From Paraplanobispora siamensis (GTDB lineage Bacteria; Actinomycetota; Actinomycetes; Streptosporangiales; Streptosporangiaceae), in the NCBI RefSeq assembly GCF_016863175.1, contig NZ_BOOJ01000065.1:33254-97253 (forward strand): a stretch of 64,000 nucleotides of DNA, written 5' to 3'. The notes below the pieces were generated by a model, which worked only from the letters and a program-made list of their open reading frames with translations, had not been told where the DNA came from and did not search any database. Shown in pieces: positions 54,039 to 62,221 of the stretch. A program made the position numbers and the translations under genes. The number at the start of each line of letters is the position of its first letter. Position 1 is the stretch's first letter.

Positions 54039-55405
54039 TGAGCCCCCAGGAGATGGTCGAAAAGGCCCTGCAGCTGTCGACGGCCGACGAGACCGTCGTC
54101 ATCGTGGACGAGGGCTCCGGCGCCAACCTGCGCTTCGCGGGCAACACCCTCACCACCAACGGCGTGTCCCGGTCCTCGCAGCTGACCGTGATCTCGATCG
54201 TCGGCCAGGGCGTGGGCGTGGTGTCGCGGGCGGCGGTCCGCCCCGAGCAGCTGGCCGAGGTGGTGGCCGCGGCCGACCGCGCCGCCGCGGAGGCCCCGCC
54301 GGCCGAGGACGCCCGGCCGCTGGTCAAGGGCACCGTCTCCGACGACTGGGACGTCCCCGCCGAGCCCACCACGATCGGCGTCTTCGGTTCCTTCGCCCCC
54401 GCGCTGGGCGAGGCCTTCGCCGTGGCCGAGGCGGGCGGGCGCAGGCTGTACGGCTTCGCCGAGCACCTGCTCACCACGACCTTCGTGGGCACCTCCACCG
54501 GGACCCGCCTGCGGCACACCCAGCCCACCGGGCGTCTGGAGCTCAACGCCAAGTCGCCCGACATGAAGCGCTCGGCGTGGACGGGCGTGGCCACCCGCGA
54601 CTTCTCCGACGTCGACGTCAAGGCGCTGGACTCCACCCTGGCCCAGCGGCTGGAGTGGGCCAAGAACCGCGTCGACCTGCCGGCGGGCCGCTACGAGGCG
54701 CTGCTGCCGCCCTCCGCCGTGGCCGACCTGATGATCTACATGTACTGGACCTCCGGCGCCCGCGACGCCCTGGAGGGCCGCACCGTCTTCTCCAAGCCCG
54801 GCGGCGGCACCCGCGTCGGGGAGACGCTCGCCCGCATCCCGCTGCGGCTGCACAGCGACCCCGCCGCGGCGGGCATCGAGTCGACGCCGTTCGTGATCGC
54901 GCACGCCTCCAGCCGGCAGAGCTCGGTGTTCGACAACGGCATGCCGCTCAAGCCGACCGACTGGATCGCCGACGGCATGCTGGCCCGCCTGATCCAGACC
55001 CGTCACTCGGCCGACCTGACGCACCTGCCGGTGACCCCCGCGGTCGACAACCTGATCATGGAGGGCCCGTCCGGGGGCAGGTCCCTGGAGGAGATGATCT
55101 CCTCCACCGAGCGGGGCCTGCTGCTGACCTGCCTGTGGTACATCCGCGAGGTCGACCCGCAGACCCTGCTGCTCACCGGCCTGACCCGCGACGGCGTCTA
55201 CCTGGTGGAGAACGGCGAGGTCGTGGGAGAGGTGAACAACTTCCGCTTCAACGAGAGCCCGGTGGACCTGCTCAGCCGGATCACCGAGGTCGGGGCGAGC
55301 GAGCGGACCCTGCCGCGCGAGTGGAACGACTACTTCACCCGTACGGTCATGCCCGCGCTCCGGGTGCCGGACTTCAACATGTCGACGGTCAGCCAGGCGA
55401 ACTGA
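54035..55405 (+). CDS. tldE: TldE/PmbA-type protease subunit
   Basis: A 456-aa PmbA/TldE partner of TldD. It has the TldD/PmbA fold (GANLRFAGNTLTTNGVSRSS; YLVENGEVVGEVNNFRFNES) but lacks the HExxxH motif, as expected for the non-catalytic subunit. GTG 54035 (GTGA overlap) or ATG 54038 starts it; GGAGGG is 6-9 bases upstream of both, so expression is coupled to tldD. Confidence 0.93.
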   Translation: MMSPQEMVEKALQLSTADETVVIVDEGSGANLRFAGNTLTTNGVSRSSQLTVISIVGQGVGVVSRAAVRPEQLAEVVAAADRAAAEAPPAEDARPLVKGTVSDDWDVPAEPTTIGVFGSFAPALGEAFAVAEAGGRRLYGFAEHLLTTTFVGTSTGTRLRHTQPTGRLELNAKSPDMKRSAWTGVATRDFSDVDVKALDSTLAQRLEWAKNRVDLPAGRYEALLPPSAVADLMIYMYWTSGARDALEGRTVFSKPGGGTRVGETLARIPLRLHSDPAAAGIESTPFVIAHASSRQSSVFDNGMPLKPTDWIADGMLARLIQTRHSADLTHLPVTPAVDNLIMEGPSGGRSLEEMISSTERGLLLTCLWYIREVDPQTLLLTGLTRDGVYLVENGEVVGEVNNFRFNESPVDLLSRITEVGASERTLPREWNDYFTRTVMPALRVPDFNMSTVSQAN

Positions 55406-55506
55406 CCCGGGACCGGCCACGGCCGTGGGGTCCGGTTCACCGGATCCCACGGCGCCCTCACCCGCCGATGCGGCCGGGCCGCCGCCGGGGCGCGCGTGTC
55501 CCGGCT

Positions 55507-56571
55507 CTACCGCTGGGTGAGCGGGATGGTGTGCACCCGGTCCCAGCGCTTGGCGGTCACCACCCGGGCGGTGCCGTCGGTCTGGTCGTAGACGACCGAC
55601 CAGCGGGTGTGCTCCTGGGCCACCCGGCGCAGCAGGTCCATGCCGTCCCGCCAGTCACGTGCCGCGGGCAGGCCCGTGTCGAGCGTGCGGTAGCGGTAGT
55701 CGGCGGCGCGCTCCCGCTCACCGGTGCCGGTCATGGTGAAGTTGGTCAGCACCCGGTCCTCGATGACGTTGACCTTGCCCCGGGCGTGCTCGACCACGAC
55801 CGATCCGCCCCGGGCGTCGGCGATCAGATAGTGGATCTGCGGGCCGATGGTGAAGTCGACGTCGTAACGGCGCATGATGGCCACGGCCTCCTCCACCGTG
55901 GCGGCCTTGTCGAGTATCGTCCGCATGATGCGCGCGCTGCCGAGGTCCGGCCGCTCGGCCGTCGCCGTCGGGAGCCCTCCTTCGGGCATGGCGGCCATGC
56001 CCAGGGCCAGGCCCTTCTCGTTCACCCCGTCGAAGGGGGCGAGCACCGCGTGGGCCATCCGGCGGCGGTCCTCCGGATCGGACAGGTCGGGCGTCGCGGA
56101 GTCGCCGAGCAGGTAGGACAGGTCCACCACCGAGACCGAGGCGTAGCCGTCGGGCGGGTCGGCGTGCACGATCAGCGCCGGGTTGGGGAACCAGTCGAAG
56201 TTGCGGCCGAACAGCGGCCGGCCTCCCCCCTCGGACGGGGGGACGGCGAACACCGAGCACGCCCAGCCGTCGGCGCTCGCGCCGAGGTGCTCCTCCCCGA
56301 GCGGCCCCTCCCGCTCGTAGGTCCCGTGGTAGGTCATCTCGTACAGCGGCAGGTCGTCCACCCGGCGCATGCTGTCGATCGTCCGCCGGACCTCGTCGGC
56401 GCTCTGCCGCAGGAGTTCCGGCGCCTGCGGGGTACGGCCGGCCGGCGCGGGACCGGACGACGCCGCGCCCGAAGGCGCCGCCTGCCGGGTCTCGGGCACG
56501 GAACATCCGCCGGCCGACAACACGGCCAGCGCGGCGAGTACGGCGCATGCTCTCCGGGGTGAGATCCGCAT
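55507..56571 (-). CDS. Lipoprotein linear-amide C-N hydrolase (Ntn, C45/PVA-like)
   Basis: A 354-aa exported lipoprotein. The signal MRISPRRACAVLAALAVLSA, then GGC, places the lipid-modified Cys at 23, followed by an Ala/Pro linker. The catalytic domain has nucleophile C105 (GWACSVFAV) and the family stretch LFGRNFDWFPNP near 118-130. This suggests hydrolysis of an acyl-amide such as an acyl-homoserine lactone, penicillin or peptide. The nucleophile is internal, so either a propeptide is removed or it acts as a C45-type enzyme. ATG 56571 is the start. The gene is monocistronic. Confidence 0.82.
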   Translation of the reverse strand: MRISPRRACAVLAALAVLSAGGCSVPETRQAAPSGAASSGPAPAGRTPQAPELLRQSADEVRRTIDSMRRVDDLPLYEMTYHGTYEREGPLGEEHLGASADGWACSVFAVPPSEGGGRPLFGRNFDWFPNPALIVHADPPDGYASVSVVDLSYLLGDSATPDLSDPEDRRRMAHAVLAPFDGVNEKGLALGMAAMPEGGLPTATAERPDLGSARIMRTILDKAATVEEAVAIMRRYDVDFTIGPQIHYLIADARGGSVVVEHARGKVNVIEDRVLTNFTMTGTGERERAADYRYRTLDTGLPAARDWRDGMDLLRRVAQEHTRWSVVYDQTDGTARVVTAKRWDRVHTIPLTQR

Positions 56572-56670
56572 GCCGATCAGTCTGCTTTCCGTACGGCCGG
56601 CCGTCCAGGGACGGGGGCGGGAGGGACCGGGCGGAAGGAGGAGAGGCGCCCGTGGGAGGAGGCGGAGGGC

Positions 56671-56883
56671 TCAGCCGTCCTCGAGGCGGAAGCCGACCTT
56701 CAGGCCGACCTGGAAGTGGCCGATCTCCCCGTCGACGATGTGACCGCGGACCTCGGTCACCTCGAACCAGTCGAGGTGACGCAGGGTCTGGGAGGCCCGG
56801 CGGATGCCGTTGCGGATGGCGGCCTCGAGGCTCTCCCCCGATGTGCCGACTATCTCGGTCACCCGATACGTTCGATCTGTCAT
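56671..56883 (-). CDS. Dodecin family flavin-binding protein
   Basis: A 70-aa dodecin. The compact one-helix, three-strand fold (YRVTEIVGTSGESLEAAIRN, then SQTLRHLDWFEVTEVRGHI, IGHFQVGLKVGFRLEDG) assembles into dodecamers that store riboflavin, FMN or CoA. The flavin-stacking Trp is in LDWFEV. ATG 56883 has GGAGAG upstream. It is well under 100 residues but unmistakable. Confidence 0.93.
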   Translation of the reverse strand: MTDRTYRVTEIVGTSGESLEAAIRNGIRRASQTLRHLDWFEVTEVRGHIVDGEIGHFQVGLKVGFRLEDG

Positions 56884-56948
56884 GTTCTCTCCTTACCCGG
56901 AAGCCAGGACCACATGACCGTTCGCACCCGATCAATCGGAGGTCTACG

Positions 56949-57269
56949 GTGGAAAACGTGAAGGGATGGCGCAGACGTCCGCAAGTCCACCAGGTGACCG
57001 ATGCCCGGCCCTCACTGAGTGAGGACATCGGCCGGCGCGAGCGGAACTATCTGATCAAGATGGGGATCCGGCTGATATGCCTGGTCCTCGCCTTCACCGT
57101 GCCCGCCCCGCTGCCGGTGAAGATCCTGCTTTTCGCCGGCGCCATCTTTTTGCCGTACGTCGCCGTGATCGGTGCCAACGCCCCGCAGAAGCAGCCTCCG
57201 GTTGACTCGGGCATGACCGGGACCGGCCAGAACGAGATTCCACGGCACCGACGCGAGATCGGGTCGTGA
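56949..57269 (+). CDS. DUF3099-family small membrane protein
   Basis: A 106-aa protein conserved in actinobacteria. Charged N-terminus (VTDARPSLSEDIGRRERNYL), two short hydrophobic helices (MGIRLICLVLAFTVPAPLPV; KILLFAGAIFLPYVAVIGAN), polar tail. The function is unknown. GTG 56949 has GGAGG six bases upstream. The 6C-like sRNA begins just downstream on the same strand. Confidence 0.85.
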   Translation: MENVKGWRRRPQVHQVTDARPSLSEDIGRRERNYLIKMGIRLICLVLAFTVPAPLPVKILLFAGAIFLPYVAVIGANAPQKQPPVDSGMTGTGQNEIPRHRREIGS

Positions 57270-57313
57270 CTAAGTCTTGACGCATCTCAGGGGTTGTAGG
57301 TGTACGCTTTAAC

Positions 57314-57430
57314 CAAGTGCCCTGGTCCCCCGTCGGGGCACTGGTGCCGGCGTTCCGGGCCCCCGTCGGAACGCCGATGAAGCGGCGCCGGGTGGTTTGC
57401 CCCCGTAACCACCCGGCGTCGCCCTTTTCT
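57314..57430 (+). ncRNA. 6C-like small RNA with three C-rich hairpin loops
   Basis: Three hairpins follow each other: 57316-57342 (7-bp stem), 57348-57376 (10-bp perfect stem) and 57386-57418 (12-bp perfect stem, extendable to 16 with one GU pair). Each loop contains CCCCCGT. The last is followed by CCCTTTTCT, an intrinsic terminator. A TTGACG (57277) and TGTACGCT (57301) lie upstream as a candidate promoter. Rfam's 6C RNA of actinobacteria is defined by stem-loops with runs of about six C and is thought to pair with G-rich mRNA sites. The match in layout is good; the loops here have five C followed by G. Confidence 0.75.
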
Positions 57431-57517
57431 ATGCCCCGGTTCTGTGTCCCGGGCCTTTTCCCGCGTCCTCAGACGTGCGCGTTCACGCGCCTTCCCGCAC
57501 CCGCCGCTCGCGCGTCC

Positions 57518-57775
57518 TCACTCGTCGCCCAGCGTCTCCTTCGTCGCGCGCTCCCAGTCGCCCGCCATCGCGACCAGGCGCTCCACCGCGTCGGGCGGCG
57601 CCGTACCGGCCCCCTGGGCCAGCCCCAGCAGATAGGCCGTCAGCGGCGCGGCCGGCCGGGCCACCCCGTGGGCGACCTCCTTGGTCAGGTCGAGCAGCAC
57701 GTCCCGGTCCACCTTCTCCGGGTCGACGCCGAGTTCCCTGCAGACCAGGGCGGTCCACTCCGCCAGCACGTTCAC
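57518..57775 (-). CDS. DUF6457-type small protein
   Basis: An 85-aa helical protein (LAEWTALVCRELGVDPEKVD; DLTKEVAHGVARPAAPLTAY, then LLGLAQG). It matches the small DUF6457 proteins often found with mobA in actinobacteria. The GTG 57775 start overlaps the mobA stop by GTGA, so translation is coupled. It may assist molybdenum cofactor maturation (inference from context). Confidence 0.8.
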   Translation of the reverse strand: MNVLAEWTALVCRELGVDPEKVDRDVLLDLTKEVAHGVARPAAPLTAYLLGLAQGAGTAPPDAVERLVAMAGDWERATKETLGDE

Positions 57776-58329
57776 TTCCCGCTCCTCGCACGCTCCAGAT
57801 CGTCCAACGTGTCGCAATCGAACCACGGTTCCCCGTCCAGGCGGAGCGGAACCGGATCGAGGGGTGCGAGCAGGCCGTGCAGCGAGCGCCCGTCGTAGGC
57901 GGCCAGGGCCTCGGTGAGCGCCGCCGTACGCCACACCCCGGCCAGCCACTGCATGTGCCCCCCGTCGTCGACGAGCACGGCTCCGGCGGCCTCCGCGCCC
58001 GTCGCGGCGCCGAACAGGGCCGAGACGTGCTCGGCGGACAGGTACGGCAGGTCCGTGGCGAGCAGCGCGGCCCACGGGGCGTCCACCCGCTCCAGCCCGG
58101 CCCGCAGCGCCGGCACCGGCCCGCCGCCCGGCGGATCCTCCCGCAGGAAGACCGCCCGCTCCAGCCCGGGCCGCTCGGGGCCCACCACGATGAGGCGGCC
58201 GGCGCCGGGCACGGCCGCCGCCACCCGCTCGATCAGCGGCACGCCCCCCACCGTCAGGACGGCCTTGTCCCGGCCGCCGAGCCGGGAGGCCCGCCCGCCG
58301 GCGAGGATCAGCGCGTCGTACCCGTCCAT
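57772..58329 (-). CDS. mobA: Molybdenum cofactor guanylyltransferase
   Basis: A 185-aa nucleotidyltransferase. The signature LAGGRASRLGGRDKA (residues 9-23) holds the GTP phosphate; LLATDLPYLSAEHV supplies the metal Asp. It attaches GMP to molybdopterin, making the bis-MGD form used by NasA-type nitrate reductases such as the one in this window. ATG 58329 is the start. Confidence 0.92.
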   Translation of the reverse strand: MDGYDALILAGGRASRLGGRDKAVLTVGGVPLIERVAAAVPGAGRLIVVGPERPGLERAVFLREDPPGGGPVPALRAGLERVDAPWAALLATDLPYLSAEHVSALFGAATGAEAAGAVLVDDGGHMQWLAGVWRTAALTEALAAYDGRSLHGLLAPLDPVPLRLDGEPWFDCDTLDDLERARSGK

Positions 58330-58396
58330 GAATCCGAGGCTAGCTCACATCAGATCATCGGCCGCATCCGAGGGCGGCACACGGGCCTCCCGGCGG

Positions 58397-58545
58397 TCAC
58401 AGTGCGGCGGCGATGAGGGCGATGAGGGCGATCAGGGCGGGCACGCTGGCGGCGATCGTCCCGGGCACGCTGTCGCCGCGCCTGGGATAGTGGCCGAGCA
58501 GGTCGGAGACTCCCATCAGCCACGCGCTCAGGACCATGTGACGCA
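58397..58545 (-). pseudogene. Possible remnant of a membrane protein gene (C-terminal part)
   Basis: A minus-strand frame reads LLLRHMVLSAWLMGVSDLLG, then HYPRRGDS and a hydrophobic end (IAASVPALIALIALIAAAL). It looks like the last 45-50 residues of a small membrane protein with no plausible start or ribosome site. It abuts the LuxR remnant. It could also be chance. Confidence 0.35.
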
Positions 58546-58556
58546 GCAGAAGATCA

Positions 58557-58789
58557 CCAGCGTCGAGCCCGCGGCCCCGGACGAGGTGGCTCAGCTGCTG
58601 CTGACGGCGTACGGCGCCACCGCACGCGAGCGGGACGTCTGCTTCGAGGTGCTCTCCGGCCGGTCGACGGCCGACATCGCCGGCCACCCGTTCATCTCGC
58701 CGCACACCGTCCAGGACCACCTCAAGGCGCTCTTCGACAAGGTCGGCGTGCGCAGCCGCGGCGAGCTCGTCGCCGGGCTCCTCCCCTGA
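58557..58789 (+). pseudogene. Truncated LuxR-family regulator (C-terminal HTH only)
   Basis: The frame encodes a typical ending of GAF/LuxR regulators: EVAQLLLTAYGATARERDVC, then ISPHTVQDHLKALFDKVGVR and GELVAGLLP. Only about 75 residues remain; sequence before 58557 has no similarity-like character and no start signal. An N-terminal deletion is the simplest reading. Confidence 0.65.
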
Positions 58790-58809
58790 CCTGGCCGGCG
58801 CCGGGCGCG

Positions 58810-60513
58810 TCATGCCGGGCCGGCCGGGCCGGACAGCGGGCCGAGACGGCGGGCGACCCGGACCGGATGGGTGAGCTGCGGATAGTGCCCGGCCCCGGCG
58901 ATCTCGGTCACCGGGTGGCCGGCGTCCGCGGCCAGGGGGTCGGCCGAGCCGACGATGATCTCGACCGGGACGTCCACCCGTGACAGCAGCGACCGCGTGG
59001 CCCCGCGTTCGGCGAAGGCCGTGCGCATCGCCGCGATCACCCGGCGCGCCGCGCCCGGGCGGCGCAGGTCGGCCGCGGCGCCGGCCACCTCCGGCCCCTC
59101 GGGGACCCCGAGCACGGCGGCCAGGCGCGCGGCGGACATGCGGCGCAGCAGGGGTGCGGCCAGGGCCGAGCGGGTGTGCCGCGGGCCGGGGGCCTGCAGG
59201 AACGCCGGGGCGATGAGCACGAGCCGGTCGACGCGATCGGGGTGCGCGAGGGCGAAGCGGAGCGCGGGCCCGCAGGCCAGGGAGTGGGCGACCAGCACCG
59301 GGCGGGTCCGGACCGGCTCCATCAGGCCGGCGAGCCAGGCGTCCAGGGACCGCTCGGCGAGGGCCGGGCGGCTCGGGCCGGGCAGGCCGATCGGAGCGGA
59401 ACGGCCCAGGCCCGGCAGGTCGGGGGCCAGGATCGGGCCGGGCAGGTGGCCGGCCAGCGGCGCCCACATGTCGGCGTTCATCGGCAGTCCGTGCAGCAGG
59501 ACGTGGGCGGGCCGGCGGGTCTCGCCCATCACCCAGGTGCGGTCGCGGAAGCCGTACGGGCGCAGCCACGGTGCGGCGGCGCCGAAGCGGGTGGCCACCA
59601 GGTCGTCGGCCCACGCGCGCAGGGCGTCGGCGGCCGGGGGCATCTCCAGGCCGGCGGCCTCGGCGAAGGCGCGGGCGGAGGCCGTCGGATAGCGGTCCGC
59701 CGACAGGAACGACAGCGTCTCGGGGTCGGCTCCGGTGATCCTGCGCGGCAGGCGGCGCACGAGGCCCGCGGGGACGGTACGGCGCGGCGCCCGTACACCC
59801 ATGTGTCCGGCGAGCGTGGCGACCAGCTCGGGCAGGAGCGGCGTGCCGTCGTCCAGCACCCAGTAGTCCTCCCCCTCGGGCCAGGCGGGGATCTCCGCCA
59901 GGAACCGCGCGAGATAGCCGATCGTGACGATCGGCAGGAAGACGTCGGGACCGCCGGGGAGCACGGGCAGCCGCCCGTTCCACAGGTCCTCGGCGAGCGA
60001 GGCCAGGCCGATGTACTGGCCGGGACCGATCACCGTGCTGGGGTTGGCGACGGTCAGCGGGACCCCCAGTTCGCGGGCCCGGGCCCGCACGGCGAGATCG
60101 GCCTCGGCCTTGGACGCCTCGTAGGCGCCCAGCCTGGCGTAGTCGGGGTGGGCGCCGCTCACCCGGTACCCGCTGAGGTGCACCAGCCGCCGCAGCCCGG
60201 GCAGCGCGGCGGCCCATTCGAGCACGTTGAGCGCCCCGGTCACGTTGACCGCCCGCGCCTCGTCCACGCCGAGGCCGAAGGCGAAGCGCGCGGCGGTGTT
60301 GTAGACGTCGCGCGCCGGGGGCAGTCCCGTGAGCGGCCGGGTGATGTCGGCGGTGACGACGGTCAGCCCGCCGGTGTCGAGGCCCTGCCCGGTCAGCCAG
60401 GGGGTGAGGGTGTCCTCGCGTACGGCCGCCGCCACCCGCTGCCCCCGGCCGAGCAGTTCGGCGACGAGGGATCGGCCGATGAAGCCGGTCGCGCCGAAGA
60501 CCATCGCGTCCAT
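58810..60513 (-). CDS. SDR-epimerase/alpha-beta hydrolase fusion
   Basis: A 567-aa two-enzyme protein. Residues 1-315 are an extended SDR: GATGFIG (7-13), Y131 and K135 (YEASK), typical of NAD-dependent epimerase/dehydratases. Residues about 335-565 are an alpha/beta hydrolase: HGLPMNADMW oxyanion region (341-350), nucleophile S411 in AHSLACG, D525 and H543 completing the triad. Both active sites look intact. It may reduce and then hydrolyse one substrate (inference). ATG 60513 has GAGGAG four bases upstream; a TTG at 60525 would overlap it. The promoter carries the TetR operator (60526-60537). Confidence 0.88.
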   Translation of the reverse strand: MDAMVFGATGFIGRSLVAELLGRGQRVAAAVREDTLTPWLTGQGLDTGGLTVVTADITRPLTGLPPARDVYNTAARFAFGLGVDEARAVNVTGALNVLEWAAALPGLRRLVHLSGYRVSGAHPDYARLGAYEASKAEADLAVRARARELGVPLTVANPSTVIGPGQYIGLASLAEDLWNGRLPVLPGGPDVFLPIVTIGYLARFLAEIPAWPEGEDYWVLDDGTPLLPELVATLAGHMGVRAPRRTVPAGLVRRLPRRITGADPETLSFLSADRYPTASARAFAEAAGLEMPPAADALRAWADDLVATRFGAAAPWLRPYGFRDRTWVMGETRRPAHVLLHGLPMNADMWAPLAGHLPGPILAPDLPGLGRSAPIGLPGPSRPALAERSLDAWLAGLMEPVRTRPVLVAHSLACGPALRFALAHPDRVDRLVLIAPAFLQAPGPRHTRSALAAPLLRRMSAARLAAVLGVPEGPEVAGAAADLRRPGAARRVIAAMRTAFAERGATRSLLSRVDVPVEIIVGSADPLAADAGHPVTEIAGAGHYPQLTHPVRVARRLGPLSGPAGPA

Positions 60514-60522
60514 GGAACTCCT

Positions 60523-60547
60523 CAATAGATCGGTCTACATATTTTTG
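60523..60547 (-). promoter_or_regulatory. TetR operator copy 1, upstream of the SDR-hydrolase fusion
   Basis: TAGATCGGTCTA (60526-60537) with flanking ATATTTTT matches the second site before the TetR gene in 19 of 25 positions, and the core is the same palindrome inverted. On the minus strand it ends at a TATTGA -10-like box 7-12 bp before the ribosome site. Confidence 0.75.
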
Positions 60548-60552
60548 GGCCG

Positions 60553-60583
60553 AAAAAAGGGGCCCGCCGCGTGCGGAGGGCCC
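60553..60583 (-). terminator. Intrinsic terminator of the TetR gene
   Basis: A GGGCCC/GGGCCC-ended hairpin (60560-60583, inner CCG/CGG stem) is followed on the minus strand by six T. It separates the TetR gene from the fusion gene, so the latter needs its own promoter. Confidence 0.85.
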
Positions 60584-60586
60584 GTC

Positions 60587-61144
60587 TCAGCGCAGCAGGA
60601 CGGCCAGCTGCGCGGCGACGCGCTCCAGCGGCCGCCTGCTGCGGTGCGCCTTGGCCAGCAGGAGCGCTCCCTCGATCAGCGCCAGGATCGTGACGGCGAG
60701 GTCCTCGGCGTCCGGCCGTCCGGCGAGCCGCGCCCGCAGGGCGGCCTCCCACGAGGCGTAGACCTCCGAGCAGGCCTGCTGCAGCGGGTCGCTGGCGGCG
60801 GCCATCTCGAGCGCCACGGTGGCCACCGGGCAGCCCTTGCTCCAGCCCGACTCCTCCAGCCGGTCGCCCAGATGCCGCAGCACCCCCTCGACGAACTCCG
60901 CCGCAGACGCGCCGGAGGCGGCCAGGTCCTCGAAGGCGGCGCCGATCGTCTGGCCTGCCCGCCGTATCGACTCGCCGACGAGCTGGTCCTTGCCCTCGGG
61001 GAAGTGGAAGTAGAGCGAGCCGCGGGGCGCGCCGCTGACCGCGATCACCTGGTTGAGCCCGGCGCCGAAGTATCCCCCCGCCTCGACCAGCTCCTGCGTC
61101 GCGTCCAGTATCCGGGCCCGCGTCTGGCTCCCCTTCTGTCCCAT
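60587..61144 (-). CDS. TetR-family regulator (LmrA/YxaF type)
   Basis: A 185-aa repressor-like protein. The N-terminal HTH is RARILDATQELVEAGGYFGA, then VIAVSGAPRGSLYFHFPEGKDQ, matching the LmrA/YxaF subgroup with its FHFP-GK ending. The remainder is a helical ligand domain containing SGWSKGCPVATVALEMAAAS. ATG 61144 sits seven bases after a TATTTT -10, so the mRNA is probably leaderless. It very likely represses itself and the SDR-hydrolase gene through identical operators. Confidence 0.9.
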   Translation of the reverse strand: MGQKGSQTRARILDATQELVEAGGYFGAGLNQVIAVSGAPRGSLYFHFPEGKDQLVGESIRRAGQTIGAAFEDLAASGASAAEFVEGVLRHLGDRLEESGWSKGCPVATVALEMAAASDPLQQACSEVYASWEAALRARLAGRPDAEDLAVTILALIEGALLLAKAHRSRRPLERVAAQLAVLLR

Positions 61145-61151
61145 GGACAGG

Positions 61152-61180
61152 AAAATAGACCGATCTGTATATTTTTTCAA
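61152..61180 (-). promoter_or_regulatory. TetR autoregulatory promoter with operator copy 2
   Basis: On the minus strand -35 TTGAAA (61175-61180), a 17-bp spacer and -10 TATTTT (61152-61157) form a good promoter. The operator TAGACCGATCTG (61156-61167) lies in the spacer and overlaps the -10 box. Confidence 0.8.
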
Positions 61181-61253
61181 CCTCCCCGTACGGCCCGTGC
61201 CCCGCGAAGGCACGCGCGGCTTGCAGGGCCGCGCTCTCGTGCCAGGCGGTGAC

Positions 61254-62138
61254 TCACCCCGGATCCGGCAGGTCCATCGACGCGAGCCTGGCCGGGTCGA
61301 TCACAGTCGTGATGGCGGCGATCCGGCCCTCGACGACGGTGAACGCCATGACCGAGAGCGGGGTCCCGTCCTCGCGCCAGGAGACGAACCCGGGAAGACC
61401 GTCGACGAGCACCGCCCGCCCTCGTGCGGCCGCGCCGGCGGCGACTCGCGCGGTCGCGCCGGCGGCGACCTTGGTGGCGCCGAGGACGACGACCACACCG
61501 TCGGCGGTGTCGACGGTCAGCCGCACCTCCGGGTCGAGCACGCGCAGCAACCCCTCGAAGTCGCCGCGGCGGGCCGCCGCCAGAAAAGCCCGGACCACTT
61601 CGCGCTGCCCCCGTCCGGCGGCCGCCGGCCGCTCGGTCGCCTGCACCTTCCTGCGCGCGCGGCTGGCGAGCATCTTGGTGGCGTCGGCGGACTTGCCGAG
61701 GATCTTGCCGATCTCGTCGAACGGCACCGCGAACAGGTCGTGCAGCACGAACGCCAGCCGTTCGCCCGGCCGGAGCGACTCCAGGACGACCAGGAGCGCG
61801 AGCCCGACCGAGTCGGCGAGCGCCACGTCGTCCTCCGGCTCGGGGCCGTCGTCGACCGTCACGACGAGTTCGGGCAGCCGGTCGTCGTAGGGCGTCTCAG
61901 GGCGGGTCTGGCGCGATCGCAGGACGTCGAGGCTGATCCGGCCGACCACCGTGGTCAGCCAGCCTGCGAGATTGCGGATGGTCGCCGGATCCTGGCGGGA
62001 GAGCCGCAGCCAGGCTTCCTGGACCACGTCCTCGGCGTCGGCGTGCGATCCGAGCATGCGGTGGGCGACCGCGCGCAGCCGGTCGCGCTGGGCCTCGAAG
62101 GCCTCGCCCACCGGGTCGGCCGGGCTGGTCTCGGACAT
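61254..62138 (-). CDS. sigJ: ECF sigma factor with SnoaL-like C-terminal extension (SigJ/ECF41-like)
   Basis: A 294-aa sigma factor. Sigma2 (HRMLGSHADAEDVVQEAWLR) and sigma4 (VPFDEIGKILGKSADATKML) occupy about 1-180. A SnoaL-like domain covers about 185-290 and ends IDPARLASMD, a variant of the NPDKL-type motif of ECF41 factors. In this group the extension replaces an anti-sigma factor, tuning activity. ATG 62138 is chosen. It is divergent from an AhpD-like gene, the classic ECF41 partner, and the expected promoter sequence lies between them. Confidence 0.9.
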   Translation of the reverse strand: MSETSPADPVGEAFEAQRDRLRAVAHRMLGSHADAEDVVQEAWLRLSRQDPATIRNLAGWLTTVVGRISLDVLRSRQTRPETPYDDRLPELVVTVDDGPEPEDDVALADSVGLALLVVLESLRPGERLAFVLHDLFAVPFDEIGKILGKSADATKMLASRARRKVQATERPAAAGRGQREVVRAFLAAARRGDFEGLLRVLDPEVRLTVDTADGVVVVLGATKVAAGATARVAAGAAARGRAVLVDGLPGFVSWREDGTPLSVMAFTVVEGRIAAITTVIDPARLASMDLPDPG

Positions 62139-62140
62139 GT

Positions 62141-62167
62141 TGTTACCTTCCTCGGATCTGCTCCGTC
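62141..62167 (+). promoter_or_regulatory. ECF41-type promoter upstream of the AhpD-like gene
   Basis: TGTTACC, exactly 16 bp, CGTC matches the published ECF41 target pattern TGTCACA-N16-CGTC at all but two positions. It is located and oriented to drive the gene at 62222, 55 bp downstream. Confidence 0.75.
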
Positions 62168-62221
62168 ATGGGTGATGACGGGCCAGGACGGGCCCGGGTA
62201 ACCGACGAAGGGGCAAGACCG

